DNA from: Hirudinaria manillensis
Taxonomy: Eukaryota; Annelida; Clitellata; Hirudinida; Hirudinidae
Assembly (NCBI GenBank): GCA_034509925.1
Contig: CM067529.1
Coordinates: forward strand, 4,783,001-4,847,000
Direction: 5' to 3'
Length of the DNA: 64,000 nucleotides
The translations under genes were made by a program, and so were the position numbers. This document shows positions 1-12,200 of this stretch, piece after piece. The notes under the pieces were generated by a model, which saw only the letters and a list, made by a program, of their open reading frames with translations, had not been told where the DNA came from and did no database searches. Within the stretch, counting starts at the first letter, position 1. Each line of letters starts with the position of its first letter.

Positions 1-16
1 TGAATATGGCAGATAG

Positions 17-716
17 CTTGAAAATCATTTTACATTCATCGATCAGGCCGAGGTGTTCGATCGGCCCCTGTACGTACTCGCCGTGTCGAAAAAAGATCAG
101 AAAAACGAAAAGTGGTTCGAAATTTATAAACCGAGCAACGGCAAGCAGCCGAACCTCTTGTCGCACAAAGATCTTAAAAAATCTTACGAGAAGGTATTAA
201 TACCCACCGAAAAAGTCATTTCATTCTGGCAGAAGCATTACGATCGATCTCTCGAAATGTGCTCCCACAAATACGAGTAAGCATTATTCTTTTTTTTCTA
301 TGCATTTTGGTGCTCATCCCGTTTCAATCCTCAACCAATTGCACCTTAGGAAAGGATATTGCTTGAAAACTACGTGCGAAGTAGGAAAAAGATCGAGGAT
401 CTACCACGTCCTGAGCGGTTCCGTCCTGAGCGTCTGGACCAACATGGAGCGAGTGTTGAGCAAGAGCCAAACGGCCAAGGACGGCCGATTGCAAGTCATC
501 AGGCTTAGGACCAGCAACAACCAGCGCATCGTGGGGGTTCTCATTCACCATTCCATAATGGAGGCACTCATGCAGACCTTGAAATCGGGCAACACTAATA
601 ATCCCCTGCCAGCCAATGCCGCACCTTTCAGGGCCCACTTTTCCTCCTCGACGCCGGACCTGTTGCACTCCCCGGCCATGCACTGGGGTCAGTCCAATGG
701 CTCCGACAGGCGATGA
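17..716 (+). CDS. SBNO: Strawberry notch homologue (SBNO), C-terminal end only
   Basis: This is the 3' end of a gene that starts left of the window. SBNO proteins are nuclear DExD/H helicase-like regulators linked to Notch and EGFR signalling. Two exons are seen: about 17-276 and 350-716. The donor GT is at 277-278 and the acceptor AG at 348-349; the split codon gives Glu and the frame stays open. The left exon reads a block containing WFEIYKPSNGK; the right exon holds the family hallmark YHVLSGSVLSVW followed by QVIRLRTSNNQRIVGVLI, which aligns with the SBNO C-terminal domain. The acceptor of the left exon is placed after TAG at 14-16 because that frame is closed by the stop there; this boundary is a guess. 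A polyadenylation signal follows at 884-889. Family assignment is firm; which paralogue is not known. Confidence 0.88.
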
Positions 717-883
717 GCGACTCTCCGGTCGATTTTGTTTTCCGGATTCGCCCGGCCCGCTTTCATCCTTCCAGAGAGAAATCTAAGACTGCTGATGAAG
801 ACATTTGTTTACTTGCATTGATAGTGCTGTGATATGCGTGGTGATTTGTAAACCACTTGTAGATATTACCATTGACTAATGTT

Positions 884-889
884 AATAAA
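884..889 (+). terminator. Polyadenylation signal of SBNO
   Basis: AATAAA lies 168 bp after the SBNO stop codon on the same strand. It is the first canonical signal downstream of the stop. Confidence 0.6.
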
Positions 890-899
890 ATGACAGTAA

Positions 900-3800
900 A
901 GGCTTAGGGCACGGTCCTATCCTAGCTTTGGCCCGAAGCATAAATTATTCGCTCTGTGTTTAAGAAAGTATTTGTTAGGAATGAAAGAAATAATGCTTAA
1001 ATATTTATTGCTAAGTGGAGTGTGGGGATGCTTTTGTGTATTTCTTTTGAGTAGATTGATAGATATCCATCCCGAGGTTGCTGTTCCCCAGGGTCGAGTG
1101 GGCGTTTGGTCTTTGACTTTTCAGAAATTGTTCTCGTTTTGTTTGGATTGCTGTCAATTAAAAGCAGATTAATGCGTAGTTGTTGGATACCTGCTTAACT
1201 ACTGATCCACTGATCGTTGGTTATTGAAGGGGTTTGCACTGGCTCGTTGCCTAGTGGTTGGCGCGTAGATTTGTAATTATTTACTGGGAGCAAACAAGGC
1301 CTCTAATTGGGCTTTCTGTAGTCTTCGTTCGACTTCTGAAAAACCATTTAGAGAGCGGATTGGATATGGGACCTCTTACGGAGCAGTTTCAAAGGAGTTT
1401 ATTATGCTTAGATCAGTTTGGAGTCGTTAGTCGTCGTTTGGAGGTATGACGCAGTTGTGCGGGAGATCCGGGCTGGTTTGATGTTCGGAAAAATTGTTTC
1501 ATGACGTTTTTATTTGCTTTTGTATTTGAATTTAAGCTTGGTAAATAGTTGTACCTATGGCTATAGCTAAATGATATTAAATAATTGAAAACGCCCAAGG
1601 TACAATTTCTTTTTTTTTTCGATTTTCTCAAGAAAAAAGTTAATTTGACTCTTTCGACTTTTAGTTATTTTCGAAATTTCTTGAGGGGTGAATTTTCCAT
1701 TTTCAAAATCCGTGCGTCAAAGTCAAACATTTAACCCTACTTATTTCCGCTATCTCCATTATCTTGCGCAGCCAACATTCCTTGGTAGGTCATTAGTGAA
1801 GCGCCCCTCTAATGCATTGTGAAATCTCTGACTTTGTTCGACGTGCCTAAGCAAAATTTGATTACAAAATAAGTCTTAATGATATTATTTGATAGATAGA
1901 ACAAGACCAAAACTTGATTTCATATCTGAGCAACCTTTCTGCCAGCATGTCATCTCAGCCTTTATCTGGAGGGGAGCAAACTAGACCCTTCCTCATGAAA
2001 TGGTAACTAAAGATTGCAGGCTCTGTCCTCCGAACCAGTTTTTTTAAAGCTTAAAAGCCATGCTTTGTCATCAAAATCATGGCCGCAATTTTGGATGAGG
2101 TAATTGTTACGTTAAATAAATAATATTGCGGCCATAATAACATAAGTATTTCTGTTTTTCCTGAGAGTAAGCATTTTGCGGAGTCTTTATAATTGCAGAC
2201 AATGTCATTATGGAAGCACAAATTGTAAAATTTGCATAACTGAGTGCTTTTGAAACCCGCCAAAATTGCCTTCCATTCGACATTTGCAATTCGATTACCA
2301 AAGACACTAAAGATCTCCACATCGCCACCACATCGTATTCGAGCTGCTATCGTGACCAATGGAATCCAATTTTAGTTTCGTTGTCAAAATCGAAACCCTG
2401 TGGTCTGCATCGTGGTGCTCGATGAGTTCCGAAACGATATTAAGTTCTGAATATGTGAATTTCCGAAGTCATCGTTAAAGAAATACAGAATACAGAAATA
2501 ATTTATTAAGATAAGAACAACCACAGTTCTAGCCGTAATAAGTCGCAGACAATATTAATTTAGTAGCAATAACATTATATCGTTATAATTGGTTGATTGA
2601 TTTCTATTCTTCATCATCTATTTCAAAATTGGGCACAACTGTTACCAAACCTGAATAAATACTCGTTTTGAAATACTTTTTCACATGTTAATTAATAGTA
2701 TCAAAGCCATACCTTGGAGACAAATTGCGACCTGATTTAGATCATTCGTTAGTTGCCAATGCAGCTTATAGGTTCCCAGCATCTGTTGAGAATGTAAAAC
2801 ATTTCAAACCTTTACTTCAGTTAAAGTTAAGTTATTATTAATAGACTCATCGCTATTAAAAGTTAATCCGGTGATCCTAGTGAAAATTATTTTAATTTTT
2901 TAGATAAAGCCTAACTGCGTTCATGGGGAAATATTCCGGCACGGTCACCTCATAAACTATCTGAAATGCTGTAAATGCACATTATTTTAAAAGTTGTTAT
3001 AAATTTAGATTTTGATTGATTCGTTCATCAATTATTTCAAATTGGTTCACATAATTTAAAAGATAAAGTTCTGTGTATTAAAATTTACATTTTTCGGGAA
3101 AATTAATTTATATTATTAACATCGTTAAATTAATTTCAAAATTAAGCTAACCAAAATAATTTTCATTAACAGAATATTACTTCGTCTAGTACATATAACT
3201 TCTATTTATCTAAGTAGCACATGACGTTCAAAATTTTGAAGCAAATTCGGCTTACTATAGTTGGCGTCAAGGGGACACGGTATACTCTCGACATTCTTAA
3301 ATTCAAGTTTTGATTTTAATCCTCGACAAACTAGTGGACTGGATTTGTTATACAAAACTTCTTCATTCGCATCTTTAACCAAAATGTGTTCCAATCCGGA
3401 GAAGAATGCGGCTTCTGGCAGCAAAAACACATTTATTTTTATTTAAAATAAACCTCTTGGAAAATCATATTTTACGTGAAGTGCATTGGGCACGAAGATT
3501 ATATGTTTCTCCAGCTTTAAATTGTTCTGGTGACCATTCTACGAAGCAGCTGCTTCTGTCTCCTGATATTTCAACGAAAATTATTTTCTAAAGCATTCGC
3601 ATTCAGCATATCACAAGTAATATATAAAGTATAAAGACTTTGTTAATTGGTTTTAGTATATTTATTAAACTCGTATTTATATCCTAGATAATGGATTAAA
3701 CAACCGTAAAAGATAATAACTAGACATTATAACTAGGGTACGATCTGCTGCTAAAGCACATAAATCTCAAATCAAATTACTTGGAGGAGTCTAAGAATTA

Positions 3801-6240
3801 GATGCCGTAAAAACCATTTAATAAGCATTTTCGGCCAATTTTCTACTTACCAAGTAAGAAATGCTGTAAGGATTGTGTCCAAAAATAATTTATATACCAA
3901 CAGCTTAACCAAATTTCTAAAGAAAATAAACGTATAAAGGTGGCGCAATCTTTTACTGATTTTCATTGGTTGCAGAAACTCTTTCCTTAGCTTTTTAAGC
4001 TCAAGGAATTCTCAAAGTAATTTACAACTCCGCAACAATAAAATACCTAAAGTCAAATACCTTATCTAACCAGGGATTTCTGAATCGTTTTATAGCAGAC
4101 GACCGTTTTATATTCGGAAAAAAATATTGACAAAATAACTTTATTCTAACTAAAGAGAAGCTATGTAGGAGTTGGTCTCATTTCAAAGTTTCTACTTTCA
4201 GAACTAGATTCACCTCATACGATTAATTAATAATAATTAATTAATTATAATTAATGTATATTAAAAGAAAACTATAAAAATAAACATTTTGTTCGATGGG
4301 GCCTTGTCAGCATATTTGTGCTTTGTTGATCTGTTTCATTATTTAAAAAAGGAAAGACAAAGAACACACTTTTGAAAAGAAAGAAATATCAACAAATTCG
4401 GAAAATAAATCGCCCGCTCCTCCAGGGTCCCTCTCTCCAACCTCGCCACTTTGGGAATCGCTGATTTAATTTAGCAGACGTTAAGATTAAGAGCTATTAA
4501 ACCAACCTGAACATGATTCAAGAATCCCCCGATTTTGACGATCAATTTTCTTGAGAGAATCTTGATACAGTCCTACAACTTCTTGGGAAAATAAACAGGA
4601 CGGCAGAAGTAGCAAAGTGCAAGTAATTAACCAGTTTCTCATTTTGGTATGTTATGGCGGTAATGCTACATGTTTTGAAATTTACCGACTTTTAATGGTA
4701 ATTTTTTCTTTGTTCAAGCTTAGCAATAGCTCGGACATTTTGATGGGCTTCTATTCAAGAATCACTCTATCAATATGTAAAAATAGCATTGTCAAACCGT
4801 GAAGAAGTGTTATTCAAAGAGCTTAGATCCTGAAAGTAGTTATAAATACAATTAATAAAATTATTTAAAAAATATATGCATGTCCTTTTGGCTTATTTAA
4901 ACATTGGACTTTAACGTGATAACTCGCTTGGTTTGGAAATCTATATTTATCTAAATATGTCGGAGACAAGAATATTTTTGCCTCGATGTGAGAAGACAGG
5001 GTATGACTTGAGATGTCACATCCGTGGTTATAGCTACGTAATCGATGGCCAACGTTATTACCAAACAGCCAACCAAGCTCAGTAGTCAATAGAGCTGGTT
5101 GGGACTAGGTAAGTTGTTAACTCGGAAAATACGTTTATTTATAGCAAGAAGTATACGTTATGTTCGTATAACAACAAGAATCACACAGATTAATAAGCAA
5201 CGAGAGAAGTAATCCTGAGTTATTGCTTTTTTGCACGTTCATGTAACAACAATTAACATGATTGCCACAATTTGAAGTATATAAAAATATATAATCTCGA
5301 TCTTTGTTTATCGAGAATTAATTTCGATTTTATTTAATCGAAATTAGTGAATGGCTAAACTTATTTATGGATTAATGTTTTTTTTTATATGTAACTTCTA
5401 GTGTGAGCAGACATTCCGGTACTTGCAAAATACCCAATTCTCTAAATATATTCGCTACGGCAACCCAGTCCTCAATTGTTTGCTTTTCTGCTTCTCGGGT
5501 TTGTCAAAATATTTTACATCCGATGATTTAACACCACTCACCTAATTTTAGACACCCTTAATCATCGGCGTAGCAATGAGGAGGGAGCAATCGTCGGTAG
5601 GTGGGAGGCGCCAAAGGTACTCGGAGTATCAACGGTGGATTTGTTGGATTATACATATTGCGCCCATCAATAAAAAATGGAATGCATACTTATTTTAAAT
5701 AACTTGTCTTAACCCCCTTTTTGCCCTCCACCCTGCCCGGTTAACCCAGGCGACGGTGAATGAGGTTATAGCTATAGGATGGATTGATTAGCTCGAAATT
5801 ACGATCTGTGATGAACTTTGAAAATCATGAGATATCGGATAGGCAAAATTGGCTAAAACTTAAGCCCTTATATTTGTGATCATTTCGAAAGTGACTGGAA
5901 GGTTAAAGTGGCAATATGTTTTAAAAACAACCGAGTGGGACTTTCGCAATTGTCAAAAAGTTAAAGGGCAATATTATATATGTGCCATTCCATATTGATC
6001 AAAATGGTTCACTACCATTACAAATGTGGATTCATTGTTGTACTGCTGTTATCTTTGTTGTAAGTATGAAGTTTGAAAAAGTACTGAATGAGTAATTATA
6101 CCTGTTTACTTTTAGTGTCAGACACGTGATAAACACAAATATGGCGGCTTTGCGATTATTGTTGTGAATGTTTATTAGCAGACGATTATAAATAATATGA
6201 ATTTTGTGTAACATTGTGTTTAAGTTGATGCTAGAATTAT
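900..6240. other. Gene-poor 5.3 kb block between SBNO and BPTF
   Basis: I see no convincing exon here on either strand. The longest open frames are about 60-100 codons and have no recognisable domain or splice context; the best is 2051-2359 on the minus strand, 102 codons. The left part may be SBNO 3' sequence and the right end should hold the BPTF promoter. The DNA is AT-rich, with one less AT-rich patch around 5540-5770. Two neighbouring inverted repeats occur at 5295-5346. Confidence 0.55.
5295..5346. repeat. Two adjacent perfect inverted repeats
   Basis: The first has 7-bp arms at 5295-5301 and 5310-5316 with an 8-base loop. The second has 11-bp arms at 5319-5329 and 5336-5346 with a 6-base loop. 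Both arms contain TCGAT or TCGA cores. They lie in gene-poor DNA about 0.9 kb upstream of the BPTF start codon. Function unknown. Confidence 0.7.
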
Positions 6241-9200
6241 ATGCGTCGTTTCCAAAACCTTTACGACGGGGACCTCTCTTCCTACCAGAGAGATGGTCAC
6301 TTAAGACACTCTAGTCATTTTAAACTGGCTTCTAACGATATTGGAAACAATTATTCGAGAAGTAGCACGCCATCTAGCATTGGTTCATCTTCAAGGGTCT
6401 GCAGATCTAAGCGAATTAAGCTTTCCTTTGACACAAATGCATTCCACATCAAAAAAGGTCGTTATTTAAGTCACACAGAAATTTCGGATAGAGATGAAAT
6501 GTGCCCAGACGTTTCTCAGCAAATGGACTTTTTTAATCATGGTGACCAGGGTTCTGATTCCATTTCGCTTTGTGACAGCCTAGAGGAAGATGATGGGGTT
6601 CAAGATATAAATGAACAGACAATCCAGGGGGATCCCATTGTTCCAGAATATTTTGAAGCATTTGATTTACCTCCTCTTGTACTACCCAAAGGTTCAAACG
6701 ATTTACTTATTGATGATGAGCTAATTATGCCATTACTGGGAATTTATGAAATTCTGAAGCGATTCCATCGCCATCTCAGATTAAGTCATTTTAGGTTTGA
6801 AGACTTGTGTGCTGCCATCAAAAGCTCCAATCAATCCAAGCTTTTGGCTGAAATTTATATTTGTCTAACGAAAGCGCTGCTCCGGGCAGATGACAACAAC
6901 AATGTTATTTATGGACCCCATGATGTAAAAGATAGCATAAATATATTTTTTTATTCAATGGATTACATGAGTTGGTATGATATTCTGCGATGCTACATTG
7001 AGAGTAGTTGTCCAAAGGAGTATGAAGACATACTTGGCCTTCTAAACAAGTCTACTTTCCTTGCAAATTCTCTCTCAGAAAGAATTTATTTGATGCAGTG
7101 CTTGGCTGACTTGTTTTTAAAAACTGATCTTGTTAGGGAAGAGCTTTGCAGGGAAAGCTGTTTTCAACATGAAGATCAGTGCCGATTGTGTCACAAGTTA
7201 TTTTTTTTATCAATATCAATCTATTGGGATAAGCATATTGGAGTATATTAAATATAATTACTTTTTAGACTAGGTGATCTTTTGTGCTGTGAAGCATGTC
7301 CTGCAGTTTATCATCTGGAATGTGTGAATCTTTCTGAAGTACCTCAAGGTGACTGGATCTGTGCTGCTTGCAAACACAGTGAGGTATGCATGAGTGATTT
7401 CTTCTATTTCTTGTTCTGTATTTAAAGAGGTGATCTGTCTTTGTTGCTGAAGGTGGTAGGAGTTTCAGACTGCATTTCAGTTGCTGAGAGAGAAGGAGTC
7501 ACCAACAGAGTTGTACCGCTTGGCACTGACAGGCACACGAGGAGATATTGGTTTCTTTGTCGACGGATTTTTATGTGAGCCTTGAGCAACTATTTGTTTG
7601 TGATATGTTTCATGCTACTTAATTCATTTATTTTAGTGAGTCAGATGCGGACCTTGTCTACTATAGTACTAAAGGACAGTTTGACATCCTTTTAAAGTCA
7701 CTGGATAAAGATTATTATGAAAAATATGTTTACAATGCTCTCATCGAGTTGCAGCCTGACATTTTGAAGCAAATGGATGTTACAGTTCAGCTCACAAGGC
7801 ATTTTCAGAAAGAACGACATTCTATTTTTGATGCAAATCCAGGTGAATAATGATATTAATAGCAATAACAATTTAAAAAATAATGATGAATTTTGCAGAA
7901 TTTCTAGTTTATTTTTATTTTGATTTTCCAACTTTTAGGAGAAAATGCATGTTGTCAGAGAAACTGCAGTGAAATTATGCAAAGTGAGGTACATCATCTG
8001 ATATAAAAGTTCTGCTGGTACTTCATGCATTAAATACAGAATATTTTAATTTCTGGAGATTTTGCAATAATAATGCTAATTAGATGGATAGATGGACAAT
8101 TTATAAAATGAAATAGTTTGCAAAATGTCTTTATATCCAGATTTGATGTTCTGCACGTGATAGTTTACTATTGCCAAAGATGATTTCTTGACACTTCTGT
8201 TAAGCTATATTTGAGATCAAATTTGTTAAATTATTTTTGGCTGGGTGATAACACCTGATAATGACTTGAAGTTTAGGTAATAGGATATTCATTAGCAGAG
8301 CTTGGAAACATAAACAAATTATAATATAATATGATATGATATAATGTAATATAATACAATATATTGTAACATATTCAACATTGTGATAAAGATTGGTCAT
8401 TACTCTTCAGCATTAAGAAACATGGTTATAAAGTTATAAAATTAAATATTTGCTTTTCAAACATAATTTAATATCTTTACACGTATTGTATGCTTGACAC
8501 TTATTTATAATATCTTTTTTGGTACTTATGGATACTCATAAATTTAACTTTCTTAATTATTCTTATGTTTATTATTGATAACATTAATAATTAATTAATT
8601 AATAATAATAATAATAGATAAATAAATTAATAATAATAATAAATTAATAATAATAATTAGCAATTAGCAATTATAAATAGCAATAATAATAATAATATTA
8701 TGAAGTATGATATCATTAAAGTTAAAGCAAGCACTTAATGAATTATTTATTAACATCTATTTAATAATAAGTATAGTGCATACTTCATAACGACAAAATG
8801 AATTGATTGTGCTTTTAAGGTATCTGCCGAGAAAGATGTCAATCCTAATGATAAACAGCCATGCTTTATCGAATTATCCAATGATACCAAAGATACAACA
8901 TCGTCTAACAAACTAGAGGCATCATTTCCGAAACAATCTGTTGATTTATCTACATTGCCAAAATATTCAAAAAGTACCGCAGAGAATTCATTCGGCATAG
9001 GCAAGGAAGGAGTTTCCAGACACCGTTTCCCCACCCAACTTGCGCCTTTTATCCCCGGCACGGAATTCGCCGGGAATTGTTGTTTCAAATTAGGTGAGCC
9101 GTCGTGCGATGCGGGTGGCAACGCGCGAAGCCGGTTTGAATTTTTTGTAGACTTTCATCGACGGAATGGTATTTCAGGCATGGAGGGTTCTTGCTTTACC

Positions 9201-12200
9201 TACGAGAATCGTTATTCGACCGATTCGTTGTCTTTGAGTCGGCATCTGTACATCGAAGAGAAGGAGAAGCGCAGACATTTGAGCTACAAATTTAGCATTC
9301 CTTCGACGGGGGAGTTTCGTTGGCTCGGTTCGCCGTGCGGCGACGAGCGTCGTCTTGCGAGGACTTTCAAAGAAACTTTACTCCGACTGGAATCTTCTCT
9401 GTTATCCTGCTTCATGCATCCCGATTGGTCTTCGTGCAAATCCCGATGGTCGAAGAGGGTCGAGGAGAGTTTCAACGTTCGGGAACTTTCTCACTCCTTG
9501 CTGGATCTGCAGATGGGCATACGACCCGTGCTTTTCAATCACGTCTGGCACGATGCCCTCGGTTAATGACGAGTTTCTTATTAAATAAATAAATAAGATC
9601 GTTAAATCGAGTCGTCCTCAATCATTCGTGTTTTTTTCTTTTACTGAATTGTTAAAATTTAGTTTATTCTCAATTAGGCCACACTAGTTTGAAAAAGATG
9701 CTCGCCTCCGATAAAGAGGAGTCGAGAAGGAGGGATGGTAGAAGGGGAAGATTTGAAGAGGAAGAAATGTTTTGTGACAACGAGTGGGTGAAATATTCCT
9801 TGGGGGTCAAACACCAGGTCACCGTCTCCGGTTCATCTTTCGTGACGATCTTCGAACGACCGATCCGCGTCATGCGGCCCGTCGTTGCCACTCGAAATGA
9901 CTTTGCGTTTGTTTTTGCAGCTTTGGAAAGTCAAAGGAGAAGAATATAGAATGTTCGGCAACGGGGGATGGATTTGGGTCGGCAACGCCAGGAAGTGCAA
10001 ACATCTTTCGGCTTTGGAATTGGGTCTCAGAAAAATTTCAAGAGAAAGACTAAATGTTGTGAAGGAGGACCAGAAAATGAATTTAGGAAATCGTGACGGT
10101 AAAGTTTCCTCTTCGGAGAATGATTCTCATCTCTCGACAAACGTTAGTTTGACCAAAGTTACTTTTTTCACAATTGCTTTAAGTTTTACTTAATCGTGAA
10201 TCCCAAAGTTGACGAGCAAAATTTGACTCGTTCGTCTAGAATCCGGCAATGAATGTGGATCGAATATATTTGGATAAATTAATTCTGAAAGAAGACTTTT
10301 CCATCACTGACTCGATTCTCGATGGGAATTTTTATTTCCAACCGCAAAAACAACCCGGAAGATTGGACGGACTGCTTGAAAGAAGGTCGAGGAAAGCGAA
10401 AGAGGAAAATGAAACGAAAGAATATTTTGAATCTCTTGTTAATCAGTACTTCAAGAATGAAATGAATGGCTCTTGCGTTGCTTGCGTGTCCGCTAAAAAT
10501 GGAATAAATTTGGGAGTTGGAGTTCAAAATAATTATGACTGCGTGCATGTTTCCGAGAATCCCGGCAAAGTCTGTTTGCTTTTGATGTTTTTGTTTTATA
10601 TAAATATATAAATTTAATATAGTATTCCTGCTTGAGTGACTCATTAGATGATACAATTGCTTTCAGACTTTCAGTAATTCCACATCCTTGCATGAAGTTG
10701 AAGATTGCAAAAAAGCTGCAAGCATGAAAGGTTACTACAATCAGATCATTCATAGACATTAAAGTGTGATTGTTTATTGTTCGTTGATTTGTATCGTTTC
10801 AGATAATTCGTATCAAGACATTTCTTTTCTTTCCTCACTGAGTCTTGTTGCCCTCCAAGAACTGTTCAAGGCTGGGAAACTGCAGATGTCAAAAGACGTA
10901 GCATTTTTGATTCGGGACAAATTGCATTCGTTATCGAGAACCGAATTTAAAATCAGTCTTGGAAAACGACAGGAAGTCAATACCTTGAACGGAGTTGGAA
11001 ATAACTTTCCAAACTTGGATGTTTTATCGAGGATGCACACGTTTTTGTTTGCTCTCGAGAAGAGTCTCCTGAGATGTCTTTCCAGGAAAGAAGGCAAATT
11101 GGAAGTACCAGGTTTTAGTTACAGTTGTAAAACAAATAATATTCACTGGCCTTATCCTGCTCCAAGACCCCTGTTTAAAACTGCATGGCAATATAGAACT
11201 CAAGTAGACAACTTAGTTTTCACTTAATGATGAAAATAACTTAAATAATCAATTAAGTTTTTAATGACAGAATTCTCAAAGTTTGGCTTCACTGTGCTCC
11301 CACTTGAGGATAATGTGGGCATGTTTGAAATGGGATGAATTGATGGTAAAAAGCCCTGCGCTTCCCATTCACACGTCGGTCACAGAATCTTACATAAAGT
11401 CCACGGAGGTGCTCGCAAAACGAGACGCGCCCAAGGACCGCGCAAAGTCCGAGTACCTGGTCAGAGAACTCGTCCTTCCCCTGGCAGACGATTCAAAAAT
11501 TCACGGTTAATGAGTTTCTTTTTATTTGACAACATTTTGGCTTTAAGCATCGTGCTAATTTGTTGTTTTCTGCTTACTAAAAGAGGTGTACACACCTCAA
11601 AGAAGTGGTCTCAGGGAGAGAAGGAAAGCGAGTTCGACCTTCTTGGAGGACCCGACGATAGTGGACAAGTGGCTGTCGGAGGAAGCTGTGGAACTTTGGC
11701 AGATAAAATACTTGGATGAGAGGTGAAGGGTTGAATGAGTTGTCTTTGTATAAATGCCTGTTTAATATGAATTTTATTTTAAAAAAACTTTATAATATTT
11801 GTTTTATGAAGTTTATTTTTTTTGTTGTTTTTGAAATTTAATTTAAAATCAGATTGGAAAAGGAGAAAATTAAGATAAAAGATGATTTGGCCATCAGGAA
11901 AGATGTTCCAACAAAGGTATTTGGATGTGAAGGTTCTAATTGATTGGTATAAAGTTGTGTTGTGTTGTGCATGTTTCAGATTCTCTCAGGGCATAAGACG
12001 GACGATGGTCAGTTATCATTTCAGTGTTGTGTTTTGAATCTGCATTTGGTTTTTCACAAAGGAATTCTTTAATAATAAAACGTTCAAATGCTTGGCATCC
12101 CATTGTAGGAATTATTACACAAATTATGATCTCCAAATGGAACGAATCCTCATCATCTTCATGAAAATGTAAAAATGTTCTCCTCAGACGTGATACAATT

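Noticed and set aside
2051-2359. Minus-strand open frame of 102 codons in the gene-poor block
   Set aside because: No domain, no splice context and no promoter or polyadenylation signal that fits; open frames of this length are expected by chance in 5 kb.
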